From Bacteroidales bacterium (GTDB lineage Bacteria > Bacteroidota > Bacteroidia > Bacteroidales > UBA932), in assembly GCA_024689525.1 (NCBI GenBank), contig JAILDI010000091.1, forward strand, positions 1 through 47,135: a stretch of 47,135 nucleotides of DNA, read 5' to 3'. The notes under the pieces were generated by a model. That model searched no databases. It was not told where the DNA came from and worked only from the letters and a program-made list of their open reading frames with translations. A program made the translations under genes and the position numbers. Position 1 is the first letter of the stretch, and every line of letters begins with the position of its first letter. This document shows, piece after piece, positions 1 through 8,913 of the stretch.

Positions 1-272
1 AGAATCACCACATCCGGCTTCCATGAAGCGATATCACTCTTACACAGCGACAGGTTCTTCGCAATAGTAAAGCTTTTCAGAAGCACCTCCAAATAGCCCA
101 TGACGGCATTCTGTCTGTAGTCTACAACAGGCTCACACCCAGCCGCTGCCGCCATCAGCGGCCCTCCCCAGAAGCGCACCTCCGCCCCCGGATCCTCCGC
201 GACAAGACCCTTTATCAAATTACTTCCGTGCAGATCACCAGAAGCCTCTCCTGCTATAATGTAATACCGCAC
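1..272 (-). CDS. lpxB: Lipid-A-disaccharide synthase, N-terminal part (runs off the window)
   Basis: LpxB joins UDP-2,3-diacylglucosamine to lipid X to give the lipid A disaccharide at the inner membrane. Only about 90 N-terminal residues are present; the gene continues beyond base 1. The translation begins with a GTG codon at 270-272 and reads RYYIIAGEASGDLHGSNLI, the classic LpxB N-terminus with its GEASGD motif; FWGGPLM and a VMGYLEVL-type stretch follow, as in the family. The start overlaps the end of surE by 19 nt, so the two are translationally coupled and share the surE promoter. No ATG lies close upstream in frame, which supports GTG. Identification is by recognised motifs. Confidence 0.93.
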   Translation of the reverse strand, partial: MRYYIIAGEASGDLHGSNLIKGLVAEDPGAEVRFWGGPLMAAAAGCEPVVDYRQNAVMGYLEVLLKSFTIAKNLSLCKSDIASWKPDVVI

Positions 273-1078
273 AGCCTTTTATATTCCTTATAATCTGTCT
301 GGTCCAGGTTGCAGGGGGTGATGGTGATGTAGCCGGCGTCGTTGGCGACGTGGTCTGCGTCAAGATTGCCGGGTTCATCGTCAATGAAATCACCGACCAT
401 CATGTAGGCCTTTTCTCCGGGCTCTACGTCCACCATGTGGGAACCAAGGCCGAAGCCGGTGGAGGCGTAGGCGTCGAGGGTATCCGAATCCCATTCCTGG
501 AATTCCTTCTCCCAGTGGCCGCGTCCCTGGCGGGTGATGCGGATGCCCTTTGGCTCCGCAACGTCAGGGAAATTGACGTTGTAATACAGCCCGTAGCTAT
601 TCTCGGGCCAGTTTTTGAGGAGGAACTCCACTATGCCGGGAAGGTACTTCTTGACAACCGTGAAGTCTGCATGCTCAGAAAAGTTGCAGAGAGAGACGCC
701 GATGGATTTAACGCCGTTCAGTGCAGCTTCTTCCGCCGCACCCATGGTGGCGGAGTAATTGGAGGCCGTGGAGGCGTTGGAACCGTGGTTGATGCCGCTG
801 AGGAAAAGGTCCGGATTCCTGTGCTCATAGAAGAACTCCAGGCCGAATTTGACGCACGATGCAGGCGTAGCGTCCAGGTAATGCCACTTCCCCGGCCCCA
901 TCTCCGGCAAATCCTTGAATGCAAGCTTCCTGCGTCCAAGGGACACGGACATTGACATTGCACTCTGATGGAACTTGGGTGCGACTACCGTGATGTCGCC
1001 GAAAGAGGCCATCGCATCTGCGAGAGCCTGCAGGCCACCTGCACGGTAGCCGTCGTCATTGGCAAGGAGAATTCTCAT
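254..1078 (-). CDS. surE: 5'/3'-nucleotidase SurE
   Basis: SurE is a cytoplasmic metal-dependent phosphatase acting on nucleoside monophosphates. The chosen start is ATG at 1076-1078, giving MRILLANDDGYRAGG, where the N-terminal NDDG supplies the metal-binding aspartates. Further family motifs are the serine-rich QSAMSMS segment, ATPASCVKFGL and the SGINHGSN loop. A longer frame reaches 1186 but would cross the promoter and the gapA terminator, so it was rejected. A TATATTTG box ends 4 nt before the ATG, so the message is probably leaderless. The 274-residue length is near the family norm of about 250-270. The gene is followed by, and overlaps, lpxB. Confidence 0.95.
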   Translation of the reverse strand: MRILLANDDGYRAGGLQALADAMASFGDITVVAPKFHQSAMSMSVSLGRRKLAFKDLPEMGPGKWHYLDATPASCVKFGLEFFYEHRNPDLFLSGINHGSNASTASNYSATMGAAEEAALNGVKSIGVSLCNFSEHADFTVVKKYLPGIVEFLLKNWPENSYGLYYNVNFPDVAEPKGIRITRQGRGHWEKEFQEWDSDTLDAYASTGFGLGSHMVDVEPGEKAYMMVGDFIDDEPGNLDADHVANDAGYITITPCNLDQTDYKEYKRLCGITL

Positions 1079-1082
1079 AATG

Positions 1083-1090
1083 CAAATATA
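1083..1090 (-). promoter_or_regulatory. surE-lpxB -7 promoter box
   Basis: On the minus strand this reads TATATTTG, matching the Bacteroidota -7 consensus TAnnTTTG. It ends 4 nt before the surE ATG and directly follows the T-tract of the gapA terminator, so terminator and next promoter are fused. No clear TTTG -33 element is visible. Confidence 0.7.
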
Positions 1091-1091
1091 C

Positions 1092-1122
1092 AAAAAAAGC
1101 CGGACGCAAGCGCCCGGCTTTA
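1092..1122 (-). terminator. Rho-independent terminator of gapA
   Basis: Read on the minus strand, AAAGCCGG and CCGGCTTT form a perfect 8-bp stem around a 10-nt loop (gcgcttgcgt), followed by a run of seven T. It lies 12 nt past the gapA stop. The stem is the same as that of the pckA terminator near 31.2 kb. Confidence 0.88.
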
Positions 1123-1134
1123 AGTAAAAGGAGG

Positions 1135-2139
<1,005 letters not shown>

Positions 2140-2176
2140 TTAATTATATAATTGAACAATATTTATTCAAGCGCCG

Positions 2177-2184
2177 CAAATTTA
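2177..2184 (-). promoter_or_regulatory. gapA -7 promoter box
   Basis: The minus strand reads TAAATTTG, with a partial -33 match (GTTG) about 20 nt upstream inside the end of gmhA. The box ends 46 nt before the gapA ATG, leaving an A/T-rich untranslated leader. Confidence 0.6.
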
Positions 2185-2201
2185 CGAAAATTTTTTAAGA
2201 T

Positions 2202-2780
2202 TTACAACGATTCAAATAACGATTTCTCAACCAAATCGCAGATAATGTGACCGATAAGCGTCTGGCATTCCTGTATGCGAGGAGTGTCCGCGGAAGGAAC
2301 GTGAATCACAAGGTCAAAGGAGTCCATCCGGCACGGCTTCTCCCCTACCAGTGCCACGGAAACGATGCCTTTGCGCCTGCACTCTTCCCCCGCCAGGACG
2401 AGGTTCTCCGAGTTCCCGGAAGTGGATATGCCGATGAATACGTCGCCCTTGTCCCCTATAGCCTCAACCTGCCGGGCGAACACCCGCTGGAAGCCATAAT
2501 CGTTGCCGATGGATGTGAGTATGGAAGTGTCCGTAGTGAGTGCAATGGAGCATAGCCCCGGCCTGTCCAGACGGAACTTGTTCACCAGTTCCGCAGCCAT
2601 ATGCTGCGCATCTGCAGCGCTTCCGCCATTTCCTGCCCAGAGCACCTTCCGGCCGCCCTTCAGGGCATCTTCAACCAATGATGCAGTCTTCCGGATTGAG
2701 GCCAGAGCCTCAGGTGAGTCAAGGAGCGCCTGTTTAACGCTTATGGAATCTGCAATCTGCTGTTTTATGTAGTCTGTCAT
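2202..2780 (-). CDS. gmhA: SIS-domain sedoheptulose-7-phosphate isomerase (GmhA/DiaA family)
   Basis: GmhA converts sedoheptulose 7-phosphate to glycero-manno-heptose 7-phosphate for lipopolysaccharide core synthesis; the related DiaA acts in replication initiation. The 192-residue product is one SIS domain with AGNGGSAADAQHMAAELVNKF near residue 50, the ISTSGNSENL phosphate-binding loop and the C-terminal IQECQTLIGHIICDLVE helix, all typical of GmhA. ATG at 2778-2780 is preferred over an upstream TTG that lies inside the promoter box. It is divergent from rnhA, and both promoters sit in the 41-bp gap. The assignment to GmhA rather than another SIS isomerase is by motif only. Confidence 0.88.
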   Translation of the reverse strand: MTDYIKQQIADSISVKQALLDSPEALASIRKTASLVEDALKGGRKVLWAGNGGSAADAQHMAAELVNKFRLDRPGLCSIALTTDTSILTSIGNDYGFQRVFARQVEAIGDKGDVFIGISTSGNSENLVLAGEECRRKGIVSVALVGEKPCRMDSFDLVIHVPSADTPRIQECQTLIGHIICDLVEKSLFESL

Positions 2781-2786
2781 ATCGTA

Positions 2787-2794
2787 CAAATTTA
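2787..2794 (-). promoter_or_regulatory. gmhA -7 promoter box
   Basis: The minus strand reads TAAATTTG, ending 6 nt before the gmhA ATG, so the transcript should be leaderless or nearly so. It stands back to back with the rnhA promoter, 13 nt away. Confidence 0.65.
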
Positions 2795-2807
2795 CAAAAA
2801 AAATTCA

Positions 2808-2815
2808 TATCTTTG
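2808..2815 (+). promoter_or_regulatory. rnhA-pdxA -7 promoter box
   Basis: TATCTTTG ends 6 nt before the rnhA ATG at 2822. The same box and the same 6-nt spacing recur in front of tamB. A leaderless transcript is inferred. Confidence 0.65.
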
Positions 2816-2821
2816 TAAACC

Positions 2822-3304
2822 ATGGAAACGAAAAAACCGCCCATCTGGCTTTTTACCGACGGCGCCGCCAGCGGAAACCCGGGCCCCGGAGGGTACGGGA
2901 TAATTCTTCGCTGCGGAGCATACCAGAAAGAGCTCTCCGGCGGTTTCGCTCTCACCACCAACAACCGCATGGAACTCCTTGCCGTAATAATCGGCCTGGA
3001 GCAGATCAAATGGGAAAATGCGGAAGTTCACGTGGTAAGCGACTCTTCCTACGTAGTGAAAGCCCTCAATGAAGGCTGGCTGGAGACCTGGAAACGCCAG
3101 GGGTTCAAGAAAAAGAAGAACGTAGACCTCTGGCTTCGCTTCGACACCGTCTTCAACAGGCACAGAGTGGCGTTTCACTGGATTAAGGGTCATGCCGGCC
3201 ACCCGGAAAACGAGCGCTGCGACGCCCTCGCAGTAGCCGCGTACCACCAGCCGGACCTTCCGGAGGATACCGGATACATTAAAGAAGAACAGACACTGAT
3301 ATGA
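2822..3304 (+). CDS. rnhA: Ribonuclease H1
   Basis: RNase HI cleaves the RNA strand of RNA-DNA hybrids, for example R-loops and primers. The 160-residue product shows FTDGAASGNPGPGG at residues 11-24 with the first catalytic Asp, NNRMELLAVI with the Glu, VVSDSSYVVKAL with the second Asp and WIKGHAGHPENERCDALA with the His and last Asp, so the DEDD active site is complete. There is no N-terminal hybrid-binding domain. Its TGA overlaps the ATG of pdxA by four bases (ATGA), so the two genes are coupled. The ATG is only 6 nt from the -7 box. Confidence 0.97.
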   Translation: METKKPPIWLFTDGAASGNPGPGGYGIILRCGAYQKELSGGFALTTNNRMELLAVIIGLEQIKWENAEVHVVSDSSYVVKALNEGWLETWKRQGFKKKKNVDLWLRFDTVFNRHRVAFHWIKGHAGHPENERCDALAVAAYHQPDLPEDTGYIKEEQTLI

Positions 3305-4323
3305 GCCTTCCCAAACTTGTAGTTGGAATTACCCAGGGAGACAGCAACGGAATCGGATACGAGGTCATTATCAAATCCCTCGCCGATGAACGTATCCTGG
3401 ACTCTTTCACCCCCGTAATCTACGGGTCCTCGAAACTTCTGGGGTTTTACAAGAAAACCCTCCACAACATTGAGAAGTTCGACGTGAACGTAATCCAGAG
3501 CGCACGTGACGCAAAGCCCCGCACAATCAACCTGGTGAACTGCCTCCCGGACAGCATCTACGCAGAACCCGGCCAGAGTACGCCGGATTCCGCAAAAGCC
3601 GCCGTGAAGTCCCTTGAATGTGCCGTAAAGGACATCAAGGAGGAGCTTCTGGACGTCCTTGTCACCGGCCCCATCAACAAGCGCGGCATGAGCCAGAGCG
3701 GCTTCAACTACACCGGCCACACTGAGTATCTCCAGCATGAGTTCAACGCCAAGGACGTCATGATGTTCATGGTGAGCGACCAGCTCAAGGTTGGCGTAGT
3801 CACAGGCCATATTCCCCTGAGGGAAGTGCCCGCTCGCATCACTAAGGATGCCATCCTTGCCAAGCTCAGGATAATGAAGAAGACCCTTCAGATGGACTTC
3901 GGCGTTATAGAACCCAAGATTGCAGTCCTTGGCCTCAACCCCCACTGCGGAGACGGCGGCCTCATTGGCGACGAAGAGCAGAACGTCATCCTCCCGGCAG
4001 TCCAGGCCGCCCAGAAGGAAGGCATCCAGGCATTCGGCCCCTATTCCCCGGACGGCTTCTTCGGCCTTGGCCATTACAGCCGCTACGACGCCACCCTCGC
4101 CATGTACCACGACCAGGGCCTGGCCCCCTTCAAGTCCATTTCCTTTGCCGATGGTGTCAACTTCACTGCCGGCCTTCCCATAGTCCGCACATCTCCGGAC
4201 CACGGAACGGGATACGACCTTGCCGGCCGCGACGAAGCGGACCCCAGGTCAATGATGCAATCGATTTATACTGCAATAGATATCTTCCGCCACAGGCTTC
4301 AATACTTGGAAACCCGGCAGTGA
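3301..4323 (+). CDS. pdxA: 4-hydroxythreonine-4-phosphate dehydrogenase
   Basis: PdxA oxidises 4-phosphohydroxy-threonine in the DXP-dependent pyridoxal 5'-phosphate pathway. The 340-residue product has the family length and ordering: GITQGDSNGIGYEVI at the start, the VTGPINKRG segment, the metal-binding histidines in GHTEYLQHEF, LGLNPHCGDGG and YHDQGLAPFK, and the end motif RTSPDHGTGYDLAG. It is coupled to rnhA by the ATGA overlap. The last 25 nt overlap the end of the ABC transporter gene on the other strand, an unusually close convergent arrangement with no terminator between them. Confidence 0.96.
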   Translation: MSLPKLVVGITQGDSNGIGYEVIIKSLADERILDSFTPVIYGSSKLLGFYKKTLHNIEKFDVNVIQSARDAKPRTINLVNCLPDSIYAEPGQSTPDSAKAAVKSLECAVKDIKEELLDVLVTGPINKRGMSQSGFNYTGHTEYLQHEFNAKDVMMFMVSDQLKVGVVTGHIPLREVPARITKDAILAKLRIMKKTLQMDFGVIEPKIAVLGLNPHCGDGGLIGDEEQNVILPAVQAAQKEGIQAFGPYSPDGFFGLGHYSRYDATLAMYHDQGLAPFKSISFADGVNFTAGLPIVRTSPDHGTGYDLAGRDEADPRSMMQSIYTAIDIFRHRLQYLETRQ

Positions 4324-5924
4324 AGCTGGCAGTAATCTGAAATCCTTTCGCGGTGGGTAATGAAGATAAGCGTCTTACCCACCGCGTTTTCGTTCATGCT
4401 CTGCATAAGGCGCTCTTCCGTCTCCGGATCCAGGGACGATGAAAACTCGTCCAGGAGCAGCACGTCGCCATCCCTGAGGAGACCGCGGGCGATGGCTATT
4501 CTCTGGGCCTGGCCCTCGCTGAGGCCGGTTCCGCCCTCGCCGCAAACATCGTCAAGGTCTTCCACGAAATCAGCGGCGGCGGTCCGGAGGGCCTTCCACA
4601 TATCGTCCTCCGATGCCCTGGGATTGCCCATGAGAAGGTTTTCCCGGATGGTGCCGGAAAGGAGGGAATTCCCCTGCGGCACATAGACTATGTTGCACCT
4701 GGTTGCCCCTGAGGCAGGGATTTCCCTGTCTTTATTGTACAGTACCACTTCCCCGGACGATGGCTTCAGAAGCGCCATCATAATACGGATTAGAGTGGAT
4801 TTTCCGGCGCCGGTTTCGCCCACGATGGCAGTGCGGCTGAGCGGAGGGAAATCGAAGCTGAGGCCATTCAGGACGTCTTTATCTCCGTCCGGATACCTGT
4901 AATGAAGGTCCTTTACACGGATTCCCACCGGGCCTTCCAGCTTCACAGGCTCCTGAGCCTTTTCCTTAGGAGTGTCTTCCAGTTCTATGAGCCTGTCGAT
5001 GGAGGCCGTAGCATAGATGAAATTGGGAATCTGATGCATAAGGTTCACCACCGGACGCTGGATCTGGCCCACCAGCTGCAGGAAGCTTGTCATGACGCCA
5101 AAGGTCATACCCCGCTTAGCTATTCCGAAAACGCCCCAAAGGAACGCTGCCAGATACCCGAAAGCGAAGGATGCGGACACCATGGTGCGTGCAAACACAT
5201 TGAAATTGGTGCGCTCCACCACCTGGCCGTATTCCATGCTCTGGAGGCTGTCAAGACGGTCTATCATATGGGACTCCCCTTCCATGGACCGTATCATGAC
5301 CCTGTGACGGAGGCTCTCCTGCATGTGGCTCTGGATCTTGCTCTCACTCTCGCGGATGCCAAGCGTCATCTTCCGCATCTTGCGGAAAAAGAGCTTGGAG
5401 AACAGCATGAAAAGAGGCGTAATCAGTACCAGCAGCACCGCAAGCCTCCAGTCCATTGTGCAGAGGACGGCCACAGCCGCAACCATCTGGACAAGGGTGG
5501 TGAAGATCTGCGGGACATCGGAGCATATCACGTCCGTAACCTTGGTCACGTCCTGCTCCAGGCGGTTAATCACGTCTCCGCTATGGCGCTTTTCCTTGCC
5601 CAGCCACTCAGCCTGCATGAGGTTTCCGTAGAGTTCCGCCCTGATAGCGAAGTTCATCCTGGAATTCACCAGGTTCTCTATCCTCACATTTATGGCCGAT
5701 ACCGCCAGGCGCGACAGCATAATGACGCCCGTCCAGACGGCCCATGTAAGGAGCGAACCCTCCGCTACGCCGGTGGCAAGGTCCACCATGTGCTTGCACA
5801 CAAGGATAAAAGCCATGTTAAGGGCCACGTTAACCGTTCCCAGAAGCACATTGGCAGTAAGCTGCCAGCGTGCACCTTTTGAGTGCACATACAGCCACCT
5901 GGCGTATTTGAGGGCGTTTTTCAT
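4299..5924 (-). CDS. ABC exporter with fused membrane and ATPase domains
   Basis: The 541-residue protein has an N-terminal membrane domain of about six helices (residues 20-290) and a C-terminal ATPase. The ATPase shows Walker A GETGAGKST, the Q-loop VPQGNS, the signature LSEGQAQRIAIARG (Glu in place of the usual second Gly), Walker B VLLLDEFSSSLD with the catalytic Glu, and the switch His in FITHR. There is no N-terminal C39 peptidase domain, so leader removal would need a separate enzyme. It is the last gene of the WYL - peptidase - S26-like - PqqD operon, and the PqqD stop codon abuts its ATG. Export of a modified peptide is inferred from context; lipid or drug export cannot be excluded. 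Confidence 0.9.
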   Translation of the reverse strand: MKNALKYARWLYVHSKGARWQLTANVLLGTVNVALNMAFILVCKHMVDLATGVAEGSLLTWAVWTGVIMLSRLAVSAINVRIENLVNSRMNFAIRAELYGNLMQAEWLGKEKRHSGDVINRLEQDVTKVTDVICSDVPQIFTTLVQMVAAVAVLCTMDWRLAVLLVLITPLFMLFSKLFFRKMRKMTLGIRESESKIQSHMQESLRHRVMIRSMEGESHMIDRLDSLQSMEYGQVVERTNFNVFARTMVSASFAFGYLAAFLWGVFGIAKRGMTFGVMTSFLQLVGQIQRPVVNLMHQIPNFIYATASIDRLIELEDTPKEKAQEPVKLEGPVGIRVKDLHYRYPDGDKDVLNGLSFDFPPLSRTAIVGETGAGKSTLIRIMMALLKPSSGEVVLYNKDREIPASGATRCNIVYVPQGNSLLSGTIRENLLMGNPRASEDDMWKALRTAAADFVEDLDDVCGEGGTGLSEGQAQRIAIARGLLRDGDVLLLDEFSSSLDPETEERLMQSMNENAVGKTLIFITHRERISDYCQLHCRVSKY

Positions 5925-6191
5925 CTACTGTGCCAGTCCTATTTCAATCCACTTTGCAAACAGGGCTTTCACGTCCTTCTCCGCGGTCTCGCGGTCCACA
6001 TCGTACTGGTCAAGGAGAAGCCCTACGGCCGTCTCCTCAGTGAATTCCTTGCCCTGCAGCTCCTTGAAAAGGTATGCCGCAGTATCGTTAAGGCTGATAA
6101 GGGAAGAGTAGTTGACATTGGCACTTCCCTCGCCTGAAATCACATTCTGACCACAGATGGTCCTTAGTACGAATCCTTCCTTAATCTTCAT
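5925..6191 (-). CDS. PqqD-family (RRE-like) protein
   Basis: The 88-residue protein has the PqqD pattern: a strand-rich N-terminus (FVLRTICGQNVISGEG), then SSLISLNDTAAYLFKELQGKEFTEE, where the LNDTAAYLF helix is the family hallmark, and a C-terminal helix ending KALFAKWIEIGLA. PqqD proteins are peptide-recognition elements that hold the leader of a ribosomally made peptide for modifying enzymes. The start overlaps the S26-like peptidase gene by 11 nt and the stop touches the ABC gene, so the three are translated as one block. No precursor peptide or radical-SAM enzyme was found nearby, so the partner peptide must be encoded elsewhere or is not of a known type. Confidence 0.85.
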   Translation of the reverse strand: MKIKEGFVLRTICGQNVISGEGSANVNYSSLISLNDTAAYLFKELQGKEFTEETAVGLLLDQYDVDRETAEKDVKALFAKWIEIGLAQ

Positions 6192-6675
6192 ATTGTGTCT
6201 GTACTTGGTTTTCCTTTAGCCATCCCCTGTTCCAGGGTAGATGTCTGTAAATAAAAAGTATGTATCTGCGGAGCCGTCCAAAACGCTGCCATGCATGCAC
6301 CAGACGGAGCTGGCCGCGGGAGTAAGGGTCTACGGGCTTTTTCCCGGCCCTCAGGATGCTTGTGGCCTTTGCCAGGATCTGCTCCCGTTTGGGGAATTCG
6401 TGGCCAAGCCATACGCCGTCCCCCTGGATGTCAAATCTGTTCCCGTCAGTCTTCAGGACGCGGTGCATGACGTACCTGCCGCCATAGTGGAAGAGGACGA
6501 TATCGTCCTTCCTGACATCCCCGGTGGCCTTTTCCAGCACCACCAGGTCCTTTCCTCCGCGGATGAACGGCAGCATGCTGTAACCCTTGACGGGGATGGT
6601 GGCGGTAAGGCCCTCGTCCAGGCGGGCAAGCACCTGGGCGAAGAACTCATCGTTATTTACCACCATCTTGGTCAT
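6181..6675 (-). CDS. S26/S24-like peptidase with Ser/His dyad, no membrane anchor
   Basis: The 164-residue protein carries the signal-peptidase fold motifs: VKGYSMLPFIRGG near residues 29-41, where the Ser of SMLP is the expected nucleophile; DDIVLFHYGG (box C type); and YVMHRVL, where a His stands at the position of the general-base Lys of bacterial LepB. Ser/His is the pattern of SipW and eukaryotic Sec11 enzymes. Unlike those, no transmembrane helix is visible, so the enzyme is probably cytoplasmic or peripheral. It follows the S9 peptidase gene after 3 nt and overlaps the PqqD gene. Cleavage of a peptide exported by the adjacent ABC transporter is an inference. Confidence 0.8.
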   Translation of the reverse strand: MTKMVVNNDEFFAQVLARLDEGLTATIPVKGYSMLPFIRGGKDLVVLEKATGDVRKDDIVLFHYGGRYVMHRVLKTDGNRFDIQGDGVWLGHEFPKREQILAKATSILRAGKKPVDPYSRGQLRLVHAWQRFGRLRRYILFIYRHLPWNRGWLKENQVQTQYED

Positions 6676-6678
6676 GGT

Positions 6679-8913
6679 CTATTCCTGAGGCTGTTCAGGC
6701 TCCTCCGGCTGGGGCTTCATCCAACGGTCAAGCCAGCCGAAGTAACTGCGGTGCCAGTAAAGCGCGTTCTGGGGCTTCAGAATCCAGTGGTTCTCCTCCG
6801 GGAAGACAATGAGCTTGGAGGGAACTCCCATCATCTGGGCGGCGTTGAAAGCGGCCATGCCTTCATCGTACGGGACACGGAAGTCAGAGCCGCCGTGGAT
6901 GCAGAGGATGGGCGTATGCCAGTTCTGGACAAGCTTGTGGGGAGAATTGTCGTAGTGGCGCTTTGCCTTGGAGGCCGATGACCAGGGCGATCCTGCCTGC
7001 TGCATACCTCCGAAGGTCTTTCCGTCGCCTTTGGCGCCAACCTGGCCGGGTTCGAACGCATATTCTTCGAGTCCGCCGTTGTCCCAGTTGGGGAACCACA
7101 TCTCCTCCGTCTCCATGTACATGTGCTCCTCGTTGAAAATGCCTGCGTGGGCGATGAAGCAGTCGTACATATCCTTATGTATGCCGGCAAGGTAATAGAC
7201 GCTGTAGCCGCCGTAGGAAGCACCGCAGGCAGCGACACCGCTCACATAGGGTTCAGCCTTGATGGTCTTTGCGGCGGTCAGGTAATCCTGCATATTGAGG
7301 CCGATGTAGTCGCCGGAAATCTCCTCGCACCATGGCTGGCCGAATGCGGTTGTTCCGCGACGGTTGGGAAGCACCACCACATAGTCCTGGTGGCACATGA
7401 GGAGGTAGTTCCACCTGTAGCTCCATCCCTGGGAAAGGGTGCCCTGAGGGCCTCCCAGACAGATTTCAATGGCCGGATAGGTCTTGGAGGCGTCGAAACG
7501 CGGAGGATAGAGAACCCAAGTAAGCATCTTCTCTCCGTCCACGGTGCTGAGCCAGCGGGCTTCCGTCTCATGCTTTTCAAGCTTTGAGAGGAGGTGCTCG
7601 TTCTCGAAGGTAATCTGCTGGATGGAATTATCGTTCACGGCTACAAGTTCCGTGGGGAAATCCATGGAGGTGTAGGTGGTGAGGATGGTGCCGTCCTGGA
7701 GGATGCCGAAGGGTGAACCGAAGTCGAACCAGAGGTTGTCTGCAGTGAGGCGGAAGAAGTCTGTATCGCCTTCCACAACAACGTTCCAGATGGCCTGGAT
7801 GCCTTCAGCAAGGGCGTTGAAATAGATGGACTTGCCGTCCTCCGCCCACACAGGACCGTCTGCATTGTACTTGAAATCCTCTGTGAGGTCACGGATATCT
7901 ACGACCTCCGGATTGGCGCACTGGCCTTCTCCTTCTTCACCGTAGATTACATCTGCAACCATGAGACGGACCTTGTCTGCCTCATAACCGTCGCGGGGCA
8001 TCGAGAGCCACGCAAGGCGGCTGCCGTCAGGACTCCAGACGGGATTGGTATCGTAACCGCCGTCGAAGGTAACCTGGGTGGTTTCACCGGTGAGGGGGCA
8101 GTAGATATAGATGCAGGTATTGGTGGAGAAAGCGTATTCCTTTCCCGTGAGCTTCTTGCAGGAGTAGGCGATGTAGCGGCCATTCGGGCTCCAGGCAAGC
8201 TGCTCAATTCCGCCGAAGGGGCCGTTGGGCAGCTGGAAGAGTTCCTCGCCCAGGATGTCCATGCCTTCCTTGATGATGCCGTTATGCATTGTAGCGATGA
8301 AGGTGTGAGGGATTTCCGTCACCCAGTGGTCCCAGTGCCTGTACATGAGGTCTTCCGTGGCATAGGCGTTTGCCTTGTCAAGGGCGGGATCCGTGTCTGA
8401 AGGCACCTCAACGGCGCTGTGGACGGAGGAGACGAACATTATCTGGGACTCGTCCGGAGAGAGGGCATAGTCTTCCACTCCCCTTTCTACGTCCGTAATC
8501 TGCTGGCGTTTTCCCAGTTTCCCGGCCTTGTACGGAGCCTTCCAGAGCTGACCGCCCTGGAGGAAGAAGATTGCGGAACCGTCGGCGCTCCACTTTGCCG
8601 CCGATATGCTTTTTCCGTCCTTCGTGAGAGGAGTTGGCGTGCCGCCCGTCACGGGAATCACGTATAGGTTACGGACGCTGCGGTTCTCTGCGATGGAGGT
8701 ATAGCTGACGCCGTAGAGGATGGTTTTCCCGTCCGGGGAAAGCTGGGGATCCGACAGGCGCCCGAGGGAAAGGAGCACCTCCGGAGTCATACGGCCGTCC
8801 GTGATCTCAATATCCGAAGGGCCGATGTAGCCTTGCTGGGGTTTCATTTCAGAATTGTTGCAGGCGAGAAGGCCAAGGAGGGCCATCATCGACAATAATA
8901 CTCTTTTATTCAT
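6679..8913 (-). CDS. Prolyl oligopeptidase-family (S9) peptidase lipoprotein
   Basis: S9 peptidases remove dipeptides or cleave short peptides. The 744-residue protein begins with a lipoprotein signal (VLLSMMALLGLLAC-N), then a beta-propeller built of repeats such as LSPDGKTILY, SPNGRYIAYS and SPDGSRLAW (about residues 50-430). The alpha/beta hydrolase domain follows, with the nucleophile in GASYGGYS, the Asp in HGGSDFRVPYDEG and the His in EENHWI. ATG at 8911-8913 is chosen because the farther upstream codon is TTG and the signal peptide starts here; it overlaps the WYL stop by 8 nt. It is probably anchored at the periplasmic side of the envelope. Its place in the peptide-export operon suggests it trims or degrades the exported product. 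Confidence 0.9.
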   Translation of the reverse strand: MNKRVLLSMMALLGLLACNNSEMKPQQGYIGPSDIEITDGRMTPEVLLSLGRLSDPQLSPDGKTILYGVSYTSIAENRSVRNLYVIPVTGGTPTPLTKDGKSISAAKWSADGSAIFFLQGGQLWKAPYKAGKLGKRQQITDVERGVEDYALSPDESQIMFVSSVHSAVEVPSDTDPALDKANAYATEDLMYRHWDHWVTEIPHTFIATMHNGIIKEGMDILGEELFQLPNGPFGGIEQLAWSPNGRYIAYSCKKLTGKEYAFSTNTCIYIYCPLTGETTQVTFDGGYDTNPVWSPDGSRLAWLSMPRDGYEADKVRLMVADVIYGEEGEGQCANPEVVDIRDLTEDFKYNADGPVWAEDGKSIYFNALAEGIQAIWNVVVEGDTDFFRLTADNLWFDFGSPFGILQDGTILTTYTSMDFPTELVAVNDNSIQQITFENEHLLSKLEKHETEARWLSTVDGEKMLTWVLYPPRFDASKTYPAIEICLGGPQGTLSQGWSYRWNYLLMCHQDYVVVLPNRRGTTAFGQPWCEEISGDYIGLNMQDYLTAAKTIKAEPYVSGVAACGASYGGYSVYYLAGIHKDMYDCFIAHAGIFNEEHMYMETEEMWFPNWDNGGLEEYAFEPGQVGAKGDGKTFGGMQQAGSPWSSASKAKRHYDNSPHKLVQNWHTPILCIHGGSDFRVPYDEGMAAFNAAQMMGVPSKLIVFPEENHWILKPQNALYWHRSYFGWLDRWMKPQPEEPEQPQE

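Noticed and set aside
3190..4203. 337-codon minus frame
   Set aside because: It is antisense to pdxA, whose motifs are all intact.
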